From: Ascaphus truei
Taxonomy: Eukaryota > Chordata > Amphibia > Anura > Ascaphidae
Length of the DNA stretch: 64,000 bases
Direction of reading: 5' to 3'
NCBI GenBank assembly: GCA_036426205.1
Contig: CM071568.1
Location: forward strand, 44,205,982 to 44,269,981
The position numbers were made by a program, and so were the translations under genes. Shown here one piece after another: positions 1 through 62,546 of the stretch (position 1 is its first letter; each line of letters starts with the position of its first letter). A model generated the notes under the pieces. That model had not been told where the DNA came from. It searched no databases and was given only the letters and a program-made list of their open reading frames with translations.

Positions 1-2211
1 GCATGACATTGGGCACTATTGCTTAGCCTGATGGCTACAAGCACTCCTAAATCCTTCTCCATCAAGGATTCACCTAATTGTTCCCCATTTAATTTGTAAG
101 TCGCCTGTATATTCTTGTTTCACAAATGCATAACCTTACATTTATCTGTATTAAACCTCACCTGTCATTTGACTGCCAAGTTTCCAGTCTACCCAAGTCC
201 TTCTGGAGAGAAATTACATCCTGCTCTGATTCAACCACCTTCCACAATTTAGTATCATCAGCAAAGATGGAGGATGCTTTGCTCTCTATGCCAACCTCAC
301 AGTCACTAATAAACAAGTTAAAAAGAAGGGGTCCCAGTACCAATCCTTGATGTACTCCACTCCGAACTTTAGCCCAATCTGAAAAGGTTCCATTTATGAC
401 AACTCTCTGTTGTCTATACTTCAGCCAGATTTCAAACCAGGTGCAAAGATTTTAACCTAGTCCAACTTCCTTTATTTTGTACACTAACCTCTTGTGTGGA
501 AGCATATCAAAAGCCTTTGCAAAATATAAGTAGACCACATCAACTGCATTACCCTGGTCTAAATTCCTACTTAGCCTCTCAAATAAACTAATAAGGTTAG
601 TTTGGCATAATCTATCCTTCATAAATCCATGCTGACCATTACTAAAAATGTTGTTATCCTTTAGGTATTCCTGGATATTATCTCATACTAAACTCCATAA
701 GTAAACTCCACTATTGATGACAGGCTTACAGGTCTGCAATTCCCCGGTTGTGATCTAGCTCCATTTTTAAATATAGGCACAATGTCTGCTTTACGCCAAT
801 CTTGTGGTACTGAACCTGTGGAAATGGAATCCTTGAATATTAAATGTAATGATTTGGCTATTACTGAACTTAGCTTCTTAAGAACTCTTGGGTGCATGCC
901 ATTTACTGTAATCCAATCAAGTCGTCTATGCACTTCTTCCTCAGTTAACCAATTGTTTGTTAATATAGGAGGTTGTGGCTTCCTTCTGTGGCACTATTTT
1001 TGCAATTGATTCCTCCCTGGTAAATACAGAGGCAAATAAATTGTTTGATACCTCTGCGTTTTCCTTATCTCCAATAATTTGCCTGCCCATCTCACACTGA
1101 AAGGGTCCTATATTTTCTTTTCTAATGTTTATTAAGGTACTTAAGAACTTTTTAGGGTTGATCTTACTTTCTATTGCAACCCTTTTTTCATTTTCACTTT
1201 TTGCTAATTTGATTGCCCTTCTGCAACTTTTGTTACATTCCTTAGAATTCTGATATAATGCCACCCTCCCTTCTGACTTTAAGAATCTAAATGCCTGCCT
1301 CTTCCTTTCCATTTCCTTCCCTATCTGTTTATTTAGCCACATTCGTTTAGACTTTTTTCTTTTATATTTATAACCAAAGGGTATACACTGTGCTCTTCTA
1401 ACAATGTTTTAAAGACTGCCATTTATCTTCCACATTTATCCCTGCAAAAACATCATTCTAAATTATTCCTTGTAGTTTATTCCACAGTTTATTAAAATCT
1501 GCCTTTCTAACATTTAAAGTCTTTGCTGAACCCATTTAATATCGTTTTTGATGATTTATTTCAAATGAGACCATTTTATGATCACTGTTTCCCAAATGTT
1601 CCCGGACTTGAATATTTGTTATTACTTCTACATTGTTTAATATTACCAAATCTAGTATTGCCCCTCTCCTGGTTGGTTCCTCAATAATTTGGTCACATAA
1701 TTGTCTTATAGCACCCCCTAAAACCTGTTTCCTTTTGGTGTAATGCTAATCTCATTGCCCCAGTGTATGTCTGGATAATTAAAATCACCCATTATGCAAA
1801 TATGACCTAGTTTTGATGCCATCTCCATTTGCAAAAGTATTTGGGCTTCCTCTATCTCACAGATATTTGGTCATTTATAGCATATCCCTAGAAACATTTT
1901 CCTTGTACATTTTCTTCCTCCATCAGAGAGGTAAAGATAACAATTACAATAGTGTTTGGACCTGTAAAAATGCCATACCTTGGCGTGGTTCCAGCCTTAA
2001 AAATACTTTGGCCAAAGAACTTGACTAAATGACCATTACTTATGAGAAGACAGATAAGTATTTAACTATATAATTTGTGTGCGCCGACTTATATTGGCTA
2101 CTGATGAAGTAACCATGCCCTCAAACAACATGGGCAACAATAATTATTCATGTAATGGTTCCATCAAATGTATTGCTTCATTAATGCTTACTACAACGTG
2201 ACAATCGCTTT
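1..2211 (-). mobile_element. CR1-type LINE fragment (copy A), endonuclease to RT, 3' end off-window
   Basis: Minus-strand fragments spell a CR1-like non-LTR retrotransposon. Near 1795-1745 the endonuclease block MGDFNYPDIHWGNE is readable. At 1342-941 lies the pre-RT region (ERKRQAFRF, NNLFASVFTREES). At 933-688 are RT blocks 1-2 (NGMHPRVLKKL, GSVPQDWRKADIVPIFK, GNCRPVSLSS), and at 343-158 RT blocks with GPLLFNLFISD and FADDTKL. Frameshifts and stops separate the pieces, so it is inactive. The 5' end adjoins the solo LTR insertion at 2217; the 3' end is off-window and can be seen in copy B near 16.0 kb. Confidence 0.85.
158..1342 (-). pseudogene. Broken CR1 reverse transcriptase
   Basis: Three open pieces in different frames (1342-941, 933-688, 343-158) correspond in order to the linker after the endonuclease, RT fingers (VPQDWRKADIVPIFK) and RT palm (LFNLFISD, then FADDTKL, the YADD-type catalytic box with F for Y). 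RT blocks between about 660 and 350 are lost to stops and frameshifts. No intact ORF remains. Confidence 0.8.
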
Positions 2212-2216
2212 GAACC

Positions 2217-3300
2217 TGTGACGATTCAGGAGATTCCTTCCTCTTCCTCTCCCATCTCCCGTTATCCTTTCTGTCCCTTCCCATTCCTCTCCTTCACCGT
2301 CTACCTCTCTCCCCTTGCCGCAGCGCGTTCCCCGCAGGTTTCGCATACCCACGCGCCCCCGCAGCCCCTGCTGTAATCCTCCCCGCTCCCTCTCCCCCGC
2401 GGTAGCTCCTTCACCTTCCTCTGTGGTGCCATCCGTCCCGTTGCCTCCTCCGCGCATGATGCCCGCGGCGCGGCATTCCACGCGCCTAGTGACACGTGCG
2501 CGCCCCCTAAGCCCACAGGCATGCTCCTCTCTACCCTTGCTGGCCATCGCACGGGCACAGTCCTCGCCCGCGTTCCCCTCCGCTTGGCTCCGTCCCCCTC
2601 CTGCTGTCTTCCCCTGCTCCGTGCGGGCCGCGCCTGTGTTACAGCCTGTGCGCGCGCATCCCCAGTTTACAGGGGCCGCGCGCACAGACTCTTCTTATCA
2701 GGATTTCCCTGTCTCCTCCTCCCAAGCTATTCAGGCCATTCCCCTGACCGCCCCTTCTGTCTCCTCCTCTTCTCTCCCTGACCTATCCCTTGCTTCTCCC
2801 ACTACTCCTCCCCTCTCTGTCATTGGTGCACCTCCCTTTATAATCCCTGTCTGTCCACCGCTTCCTCGCTCTGCATAGTTCCTGTTTCCCTGTGTGTTAC
2901 CTGTCCTATGCTGTGCTCCCTCTGTGCTCCTGTGAATACCTGCTCCTGTGTTACTTTGGATTTCCCTGGCTTTGACCCCTGCTCTCCCTGGACCACTCTG
3001 CTCTCTGGTAACCCCTTGAACCCTGCTACGCATACGACTTCGCTGACCTCTGGCTTCCTTGGACCTGGCTTGCTCTCTGACGACTCTACTCTCTGGATCC
3101 CCTGAACATTGGCAAACGGACACGACGATTCTCACGGACACCCCCAAGCGTTGCAAGTACATACTAACAACTCTTCCAACAGGCCTAGCAACGCTATACC
3201 ACACTCCAGGCTTGCTCCCACTGCTGTGGGTGTGTGGTATAATACCGTTCCCACCTCAGTACGGGGGTCTAGCTTGGTCTGCGGGCATACAGGCGTGACA
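2217..3300. mobile_element. Solo LTR with 5-bp target duplication GAACC
   Basis: The segment starts TGTGACG and ends CGTGACA, with TG...CA termini typical of LTRs. It is bracketed by GAACC at 2212-2216 and 3301-3305, a perfect 5-bp duplication as left by LTR-retrotransposon integrases. No internal coding region, primer-binding site or second LTR follows, so it is a solo LTR of about 1.08 kb. The interior is C/T-rich and CpG-rich, which produces long Pro/Ser/Arg-rich open frames that are not real genes. The Gypsy group is the best guess from composition; family and direction are uncertain. Copy B carries the same LTR at about 18861-19957. Confidence 0.8.
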
Positions 3301-3400
3301 GAACCAAAGTGCACTAATACTACTGACATGTTTACAAGGTCTTGCTTGACTTTTTTTTTGTACCCAAATCTGTAACATATTAGTATTATATATATATATA

Positions 3401-4054
3401 TCTTAATATATAAAATTGAAAGGTTGGTACTAGCTGCGGTGAATCTGATTGGTCCTCAGCCTCTGACCAATCAGATTGGTGGCTCTATGATGTCACCCGG
3501 CTCTATGACGTCACCCAACTCCCTCTCCCTCTCCCTCCCCCCCACCGGCTCCCGGATGGAGGGGAAGCGCGGCGCGGCCCTCCTGCCCCAGCCGCCAACG
3601 CTCACTTCCCTCCCTCCCTGGCGGGGGGACAGGCAGTGGGAGGCAGCCTCTGGAAGGACCCCCTTCCTCCTGCAGCTGCCCCCGGTAAGATGGCAGCGCA
3701 CAGCGGACAGGCGGGGGGTGATATTCAGTCAGGAGAGAATGGGGGGGGAGTTAGTCAGGAGAGAGGGGGGGGAGGGAGTCAGGAGAGAGGGGGGGAGGGA
3801 GTCAGGAGAGAGGGTGGGGGAGAGAGGGGGGGAGAGAGGGAGTCAGGAGAGGGGGGGGAGAGGGAGTCGGAGAGAGGGTGGGGGAGGGAGTCAGGGAGAG
3901 GATGGGGGGGGATGGAGTCAGGAGAGAGGGGGGGGGAGGGAGTCAGGAGAGAAAGGGGGGAAGCCTGAACAGCTGTGAAGAGGGGGGGAATGGAGTTGAG
4001 AGGGAGGATGGGGGAGGCAGAACATCACGGGCAACGCCGGGTATATCAGCTAGT
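3401..4054 (+). mobile_element. Non-autonomous Helitron-like element
   Basis: Begins TCTTAATATATAAAATTG within a TA tract and ends CAGCTAGT, with a GC-rich imperfect hairpin (CGGGC AAC GCCG) about 11 bases upstream. These are the Helitron hallmarks: 5' TC, 3' CTRRT, and a subterminal hairpin. No Rep/helicase coding sequence is present. The base after the end is A rather than the usual T, and the flanks are TA repeats, so exact ends are slightly uncertain. The interior holds a 13-bp stem (3442-3454 with 3465-3477) and a G-rich array. Copy B is at about 20056-20740. Confidence 0.6.
3710..3975 (+). repeat. G-rich minisatellite (GTCAGGAGAGAGGGGG-type units)
   Basis: Irregular tandem units of roughly 20-35 bases built on AGTCAGGAGAGA followed by runs of 5-9 G. 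Purines dominate the plus strand, with many closely spaced G-runs that could form G-quadruplexes. Long Gly/Arg/Glu-rich open frames here are artefacts of the repeat. Confidence 0.8.
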
Positions 4055-4140
4055 ATATATATATGTGTAAAAAAAAGCATCAAGCACTCCAATGTAGATA
4101 TCCAGAAAGGACTGGTGCTAATTACATAAATAATGTAAAG

Positions 4141-4310
4141 AGTACGTTACCAGTTACCATCCAGCAGGGCAGCAGAACAGCAAAGAGAGACAGCACTCAG
4201 AGGTAAGTCAGCAAAATAATGTACAGTATGTGTCTCTTTCAATACATTATTTTGCTGACTTACCTCTGAGTGCTGTTTCTCTTTGCTGATCTGCTGGATG
4301 GTAACGTACT
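4141..4310. repeat. Hairpin/fold-back element
   Basis: The left arm 4141-4223 is an imperfect inverted match to 4243-4310, with a 19-base spacer; both outer ends read AGTACGTTAC on their own strand. This is typical of a small fold-back MITE. No coding sequence. A damaged copy lies at about 20828-20990. Confidence 0.8.
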
Positions 4311-4900
4311 ATATGTATCCAATATTTCCAAAGAACTGAATTAGCCAACACGTTCCTCCGAGTGTTGTTAGATTTCTGTAGGGGAGCCAGTTAGATTGTT
4401 ACATTGATGTTTTCTGTCCGATGATGTGGGATTGCACCTTTTAAATAATGAAACTTGAATACATACTTTGTAGGTGCAGGGGGTGTGCGAAAATCAATGA
4501 GTAGATCCCCACGAATGACCGCTGCAAGGACAGTCTTGCGATGCCGGAACGCAGGAGCAGAGTTTAAGAGCTTAGAATAATAGTTAGAAGCCAGCGCTTT
4601 GTATGAAGTGGAATGTTTGATCGGTTTGTTTACAGTTCTTGAGAGAATCTAGCGTGTATATCAGTTTAGGGGAAATTATGTCATTTGCTGCATTTTGTTG
4701 CACTGAGAAAAAATAATCACTTTTTTCAGTAAAACCGCCCCAATTTATGCCACAAGTAAACTTGGCAGAATGCACATCGCCTTGTACTGTATATCACACT
4801 CACAAGGAGGCTTGCACTTGATGCTGCTTAGTAACTTCAAACCTCTAATATCCATGATGATTGGGTACATTTTAAAGAACATATTTTTATATGGTCTTAC

Positions 4901-55811
<50,911 letters not shown>

Positions 55812-56261
55812 CTAGAAAAAAACAATACATAATGAAACATGTTTCTCCATGCAATTAAATTCCTTATGAGGATCAACAGGCAGACATTAGTTAAAGCAGC
55901 AATCCTACTTCCCAACTTTCTTTTTTTTATTATTTGTATATGTAAAGCATGTTACAATGTATCATTCTACATTCTTACCTGAGCTGGCAATTGTTTGGTG
56001 CTCCTGTTCTAAATCTGGAAAAATCCAGATTGTGTGCCTAACATAATGGCTGCTTCAGTCAGTTTAACTCAGAAGCTACAATGTATCCTTATATTACTAC
56101 GGTAACATGATCTATTGTTACAGTTTACAGCTCAAACTGCTGTAAACTGCTGGGAACCTTTGCAATAAAATGATCACACACAGGAACCTGTTGCAAAGAT
56201 CTTGCACTGCTTGGGAGGTGGGCTAAAACCTGCTATAGAAATCAAAGGATGCTTTAAAACT

Positions 56262-57531
56262 AATTAAACAACCAAGTAATATCACTGAGGAGGATATTAC
56301 TCTGACAAACCCCATTGACATTGCAAATGCATTCAATGATTACTTTGTGGGATGGGATGTGCTACTAGCTTATTAGCAAAACGCAACCCAAACAACAAAC
56401 ATGAACCTCATTCTGTCAGTACCCCTATAACCCCACCCTCTCCCAACACTGCTCACAAATTTCAATTTGTCCCAGTATCCAAAGAGGAGATTACACAAGC
56501 CTTCCTCAAATTAAAACTAAGCAGCCAATGTGGACCTGACTTACTGCAATCCAAGTTCCTAAGACTTGGTGTCCCAGCCATTGCTAAACCAATTGCTTCC
56601 ATAGTCAACTCTATTCTGTCTGAAGGTCATATCCCTAAGACCGGTCAAACTGCCAGAGTTGCCCCAATCTTCAAAAGTGGGGACAAAAACACTCTCAAAC
56701 TACAGGCCAATCTCTCTTCTTCCAATACTATCCAAAGTCATGGAAAAATGTGTCCACTCCCAATTAAGTGATTACTATACCAAGACAAAATTTCCCTAGC
56801 CTATTCCAATCTGGCTTTCGCCCCAAACACTCACCGGTAACTACCCTGCTGAAAGTTTGCAATGAAATCCACTGTGGAATCGAATGGCGACAACTCACTG
56901 GTGCAATATTCCTAGATTTTGCAAAGGCTTTTGATACTGTTGATCATGTTATCTTGCTTAAATTCTAGTGCTCTGGAATAGAGAAGCATGCTTTAAACTG
57001 GTTTCATTCCTACCTATCAGGTAGATCCCAACATGTGTCTCTCGGGCTCTAACTCCAACCCCTTGGATATCACCTGTGGTGTCCCGCAAGGCTCTGTTAT
57101 GGGGTCCCTACTCTTCTCAGTGTTCATCAATGATCTTCCTACAGCTTGTAAGGAAGCCTCAATACACATGTATGCAGATGACACAATCTTATATGCACTA
57201 GCCTCTCCGACCTTGAACACATATTTAAATCTGACTTTTTGAGACTTGAAAATTGGATTTCCCAAAACAAACGTTTTTTAAACACTACCAAACTAACAAT
57301 GGTATTTGGAACAAAGGCTAATTTTCTAAAGCTTCCAATGACTGAGCTCCAGATCAAAACCAACGCTAAAACCACCCTAATTCCTGTGACTAGTTTTAAA
57401 TACTTGGGCATATGGTTTAACTCCCATTTAACATTCGGGATGCACATTAATAACCTGACATCGAAAACCTATGCCAAACTAGGTGCACTTTACAGGATCA
57501 AAGTACTCTTGTATAGATCCACAGTTCTTTA
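56262..57531 (+). mobile_element. L2-type LINE, 5' portion with RT
   Basis: Plus-strand frames encode the RT of an L2-type non-LTR retrotransposon: KLKLSSQCGPDLLQSKFL and GHIPKTGQTARVAPIFKSGD (56352-56771), IFLDFAKAFDTVDHVILL (56768-56968), ITCGVPQGSVMGSLLFSVF and MYADDTILYA (57033-57242), then the connecting domain KYLGIWFNSHLTF (57239-57532). Frameshifts separate the pieces. The element is interrupted at 57532 and resumes near 58745. Confidence 0.85.
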
Positions 57532-58738
57532 ATAACCCCTTGTGCTTTTGGATCCGTGTGTGTGTGTTGAAAGTACTTTGTAGTGATAGATACAGGCACG
57601 TTAATTAACATTGTGTTTGTCTGTGAAATTTATTCACGAGATGACCCGATCTGATAGGGCTATTAACAGATATTCTGTCACTATTGGTTAATAGGGTAAC
57701 CAGCCCCCTTCACTGTGGTCTTAAATACTCACTGAAGGGAAAGTAATAATTGACTCCTCTCCCCTGCCGAAGCGTGAGGGACATGTGAAACATATGTCGG
57801 AGAAGGCAGAAGTAGGACGTTGCAGCTGTGACGTCATGGAGTAGACCTGGTCGTGCTGCAGTCCATTCGCACCATCACCCGCAAGATACGGCTCATATGC
57901 TGGTTTTAACACTGCATTGTGGGTTTGCTGTAACCCTTGTTATCACTGACTACTGAGTACCATAGTTCATTTGTACAAGGCTGTATATGGTGTTGCTGGG
58001 TATTGATTTCGGGTTGTTATGTGCACTAGATACCATGTTGTGATCAGCTGCCTTTGTTGACACCTTATAGTTAGAGAAACAGGAGATGTATTTGCATTAG
58101 ATCATGTGTCTTTTTGCTACTCCTTTACTTGCAGCAAGCTAACTATTCTGTGTGTACAGACAATATGAAAAATATTATGAGCAGCTGGTCTCGTTGATAC
58201 CTTATAGCCACAACACTGGGAGATACATTTGTAATAGATTATGTGTCTTTAAGTGGTTCAAATACGATACAGCATGATACTATTGTTTGGATCCCTACAG
58301 ATGCCCATTGCATAGCTATACTCTAGGAACTAACAATATATCATTTCTTACAGGCATCAATCATCCAATGGGCATCCAAGATATTCTGTCCACCCTCAGT
58401 ATTCCTGTATATAAATCCTTAACAGCACACTAGAATGTCTGTTCTTATATACAGGTATTAATACATCTATCTATTCACTAAGCAGGATCACATACTGTAG
58501 GGTTTGGCACATTTTGATACCATACTTACAGTGAATACACTGCTAATTACACAACGACGTGTGTAGATTTCTGTCCATTAGGACTACATATTAGGACAGA
58601 ATTAACTAACAAGACTATATAAATATTCTACTCCACTACAGGGAATTGTATTAATTTATTTTAATAGTTCATTGTTATTGTGTATTGTGTAAATATATAT
58701 TGATGTAATAAAATGTTATTATTTTGTTCATTATTACT
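57532..58738 (+). mobile_element. 1.2-kb insertion inside the L2 LINE, carrying a hammerhead-like motif
   Basis: Flanked by imperfect 16-17-bp target copies: GATCCACAGTTCTTTAA (57516-57532) and GATCCCACAGTTGTTAA (58739-58755). No transposon-type inverted termini; the right end is AT-rich (GTAATAAAATGTTATTATT). The long variable duplication suggests a retroelement. No ORF. A hammerhead-like motif lies about 230 bases from the left end. Confidence 0.6.
57754..57803 (+). ncRNA. Hammerhead-like motif with GUC-type site
   Basis: TCTCC arm; CTGCCGA (57764-57770); extra A; helix II GCGTG/CATGT with loop AGGGA (57772-57786, two G-U pairs); GAA (57787-57789); palindrome ACATATGT (57790-57797); C; GGAGA (57799-57803). 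TCTCC and GGAGA pair as helix I. The palindrome followed by C gives the classical GUC cleavage triplet. A6 of the core is changed to C. Confidence 0.45.
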
Positions 58739-58744
58739 GATCCC

Positions 58745-59601
58745 ACAGTTGTTAAGAGATTGACCAGAAGGAGGTATTAGTTGATGGGTCACCATTTTGC
58801 CTTACACCAAAACCAATACCGGCATTCAATTGCAAACATTAGGGGGTTTCATTCTGACTCTCTTGGGGTCAACTCTGTATCATACGTACTTTACAGGAAC
58901 AAATCCTCTCTAACTCTGCTGGTCAGAAAGCGTATCGCACAGCAGATGCTAATGCCAATTATCGACTACGGGGACATAGTATACGGCTCACACCCCAAAT
59001 TCACCTTGGCAAACTTGACACCCTCTACAATTGAATATGCCATTTGTTCTCCAATGCAACTGAAACACACATCACTGCGAAGTGCTCAAAGAACTAGATT
59101 GGCCATCACTTCAGTCTAGGCGCAAAGTTCATCTCTCCTGTCTTGCCTTCAAATACTTTCTGGTCAAGCTACCCAACTATCTGAACAAGCTCCTCACCCC
59201 TACCACATGCAGCACTTATCATCTGAGATTTGACTCCAAAAGACTGTTCATGCTCCCAAGGTTCAACAAAGTATCCGGCCGCTCCTCCTCCTCTTACCGT
59301 GCACACCAAAACTGGAACAATCTACTGGAGACTCTCACAGCTGCCACCAGTCTAAGTTCTTTCAAAACTAAAGCTGTCTCACATTTTAATCTGGTCTGTA
59401 ACTGTTACATACGCATATAATATATATTATCTCTAACTATACATGCTATGTCTTGTATATAAAGTATACTCTGTTCACTTATGTAACTGTATTTGTAACC
59501 ATGTATTATTTGTCATCTTAACTCTATGCCCAGGACATAATTGAAAACGAGAGGCAACTCAATGTATTACTTCCTGGTAAATCATTTTATAAATAAATAA
59601 C
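58745..59601 (+). mobile_element. L2-type LINE, 3' portion and tail
   Basis: Resumes the interrupted element: RKRIAQQMLMPIIDYGDIVY (58781-59119), WPSLQSRRKVHLSCLAFKYF and SGRSSSSYRAHQNWNNL (59082-59420), typical of L2 ORF2 C-termini. A 3' UTR follows, ending TTACTTCCTGGTAAATCATT then TTATAAATAAATAA. Confidence 0.85.
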
Positions 59602-60479
59602 TAGGTCAATGCACACATTGAGAGTATATGGTGGTGTTTGTCATTCAGTGCACAGCACAATGTGACAGACTGACCAGACACCAAATAACAGAGAGCACAG
59701 GGACTATGTGTAAGCAAAAATAATTATATTTAAGGTAAGTGCCTACCTGACAAATAGTATGATATGTTCCTTTCTCAAAACAGCTGAAAAGGTCCCTTTG
59801 TGGATCAAAAGGTTGGGTGTGAATTCACACTGTACTTGAAATGCAGTTATTTTTGGCCAGGGGCGCTTATACTCTTAGGGGATAATTCTATATACATAAA
59901 AGTGACAATTCAGGATGTTATTGGCCAAAAACTCTCTATTGAAGTCCATCAGGATTTATGGTGAAAATGGAAGCTTTGGATTATATAGAATTTACTCCTT
60001 AATCATTCTATGAACTGGAGATGAGGCACAATTTAGTCTTAACATGAAACTTACTTCAGATCCAAAGTAGATTGGGGAAAAGCCATTATTTTGAGCCGCA
60101 AACTCATCAAGCAAATTTAAGGAAAGTGTAGACGCTGGACATTTGTATTTAGAAAAGGGCACTAAATATGGCCTTAGTCTACATCTCTTGTCATTTTAAT
60201 TTTGTTTTGTTGGGGTGGAGTTGGGGTCCCCTGCTTAAATGTAAAATAATTCCAAATTAAATTTGCTCCTATAAAGTTTTTTTTACATTCTTTATAAGCC
60301 ATCATTTTAACAATATGGAACATATTTAATAAGCTATTCAAGTAAATGGGATGTAAATTATTTTCAGAGTGATCCAAAGAGGTTTTTCTGGCACACATCT
60401 CACTTCTGCACTCAATATCAACTGCCGGTGCTCCAGTATCTGGGATTGTCCTGTAGATCCCAAGGTTTTCACAGGAAAA

Positions 60480-60680
60480 AGAGATGATCCAGGCACACAG
60501 ACTTTGCAAAAGAAGTAATTTAATACATCTTAAGAGACCAACGTTTCGAGTGCTACACACTCTTTGTCAAGGTGAGGGCCCTCACCTGACAAAGAGTGTG
60601 TAGCACTCGAAACGTTGGTCTCTTAAGCTGTGTTAAATTACTTATTTTGCAAAGTCCGTGTGCCTGGATCATCTCTTATT
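60480..60680. mobile_element. Head-to-head pair of hammerhead-like elements
   Basis: The minus-strand copy (60567-60480) and plus-strand copy (60586-60680) share CTGACAAAGAGTG-type start, GAAACGTTGGTCTCTTAAG, AAATTACTT and GTGCCTGGATCATCTCTT. They face away from a small palindrome GGTGAGGGCCCTCACC (60571-60586). Helix II (GAGTG/CACTC, loop TGTAG) is perfect in both. Confidence 0.65.
60586..60620 (+). ncRNA. Hammerhead-like motif (GAAACGTT subtype)
   Basis: CTGACAA (60586-60592), extra A, helix II GAGTG/CACTC (60594-60608), GAA, palindrome ACGT, T. Core G8 is A, which would impair catalysis. The flanking helix I is weak. Confidence 0.4.
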
Positions 60681-60689
60681 CATGTAAAG

Positions 60690-62240
60690 TATTTTCCCAA
60701 GCTAGAAGGTATCTTATAGCAGAAGACTGCTTAGTAAACATGGGCCCAGTTATTTGCAAGTCCTATGCTAACTATTGAGTAGTGAGGCATAAATGAAGCT
60801 TAAGGATTCTAGATACAAAGGCATTTTTTCACAAAAATTGGAGCAAAAAGTGTAATTTTCGTTTGGTGCATCAAGGTTTTTGCTTAATTTTTGTCCCAGT
60901 GCACCCACTGGCATTTTAGAAACGGTGAACTTTTTACCCAAATATGCAAAGCTTGTGAATTTTGCCGTCTTTTTTACTTCATGAAAAAAAATTACTTTAA
61001 AAAAAAATGTTCACAAGCAGTACACCAAGTAATAATCTACACGAAGGGGGATTTTGTTAACGAAGGGGAGAGGGCAGCGAGAGAAAGTCGGAGAGATTGG
61101 GGGACACCCGGTGGTAGAGAGAAAGAGAAAACACATCTACAGTATACAACATGTTAAGAGATACATGTGAACAGATCTGAGATACTGCACCTGGGAAATA
61201 AGCACATTTGAATATGCAAATAAGCTAATTTAGCTAAGCAAGTTAGTTTATTTTCCAGGTGTCTCTCCATACGTTGTATAGATGAGGGGTTTAGGAGATT
61301 GTGTAAGGTCAATGGGTACTGTACTAATTAGGACTCTTACACATTCCCTTCTCCAACAGATACCATATTTCATGGTAAATTCTTCTCTGGTGAAATGTGC
61401 CAATTTTATTTGAAATATAAAATTTCGCTCCCACGTGTCAATTTTGCTCCAACGTTTTAGGTCCCAGGGAATGTTTTTGCAATTTTTTCACTTTTATTAA
61501 AGTTTGAGGGAAACATTGGCAAAGCAAAGTTGGGCAAGTTTGCACATCTGTATTGGGGAGGTCCAAAAGCAGGAGCTACTGAGGAGCTGTATGGTGCACA
61601 GATTATAATGAAAGATGTATGAAATTGTGTGTCTATGCACGTTTTCTGCATCAAAAATTCTGCTAGGTTTAGGGTAGAGAAAATGTCTGGTTTCCAACAA
61701 TAAGTACCAGACGTACAAAACAGATTTGACGTAACAGTGGACGGACAAAATTGTGCAGTGTGTCATAACACATTTTCTCTGCTCCAAAATTGTCTTGCAA
61801 CATAGATCCCTAAATTAGTAATATGAAAGTCAATTGCAAATTCTGTCCAATGACAGAGACATGCATGGACCTATTGAGGCAATATGAACCCCTACCTAAA
61901 CAAATCACTGCAAAACTATCTGACTTCTGACTTCGACTTAAAATAGTATCCTATTGAAGAAAAATTAATTCCAGTACTCACATTTCTGTATTCAATTTAT
62001 TCTAATAAAATGCCTCGTTTTATTAGAAGCACCCTTATTTAAATTTGCTCTTTCTGGGTTTTGCAATGAGATGTATTTCTGTGCAATCTGTAGTAGGAAT
62101 CTATAAAAGCAGTTAAAAGTCCTATTTGATAAGAAATAACACATTTCTTACAAGGGAATTACAGACAATGATGGCACTGAGGCATGCTTGAAAACCTCCT
62201 GTGGATCAGGAATACAGTGCTGAAGTAATTATCAAACTGA
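60690..62240. other. Non-coding sequence, no recognised gene
   Basis: AT-rich; short open frames have no domain. An inverted match AGCTAATTTAGCT lies near 61224. No exon with GRHL2 content was found here. Confidence 0.4.
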
Positions 62241-62360
62241 ATGAATCCTCACACAAATACTTCAGCTTCAATATGGAAATGTACCTACAGTACTGCACAA
62301 GTTATGGGGACTGCAATGGGCACCCGGATGGCACCGCTATATGCCAATTTTTTTTGTCAG
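62241..62360 (+). pseudogene. Second Penelope-like RT scrap (GTAMGTRMAPLYANFF)
   Basis: The frame reads QVMGTAMGTRMAPLYANFF, the PLE RT block also present at 34.8 and 35.7 kb (GTAMGTRFAPSFANLYM), but diverged, so it comes from another PLE family. Only this block is recognisable. It ends where the fold-back at 62355 begins. Confidence 0.7.
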
Positions 62361-62546
62361 TGTTGGTTAGCTGATCCACAGACTCCACAGGTATGGTGGC
62401 TCCAAAAGACCAAAAAGGGGATGTCCACATCAAACTAGTTTCACTTATGAAGCCAAACAAGGCAAACTGTTTGATGTGGACATCCCCTTTTGGTCTTTTG
62501 ACCACCATACCTGTGGAGTCTGTGGATCATCTAACCAACACTGACA
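62355..62546. mobile_element. Fold-back element, about 80-bp arms
   Basis: Arms 62355-62436 and 62468-62546 are near-exact inverted copies (TGTCAGTGTTGGTTAGCTGA outer ends, GTTTGATGTGGACATCCCC inner), with about a 31-base loop. It is inserted at, or derived from, the end of the PLE RT scrap. Confidence 0.8.

Noticed and set aside
2315..2878. 187-residue open frame rich in Pro, Ser and Arg
   Set aside because: It lies inside the solo LTR; C/T- and CpG-rich sequence gives long open frames on both strands, with no domain or splice context.
3424..3978. 184-residue Gly/Arg/Glu-rich frame
   Set aside because: Translation of the G-rich minisatellite in the Helitron-like element.
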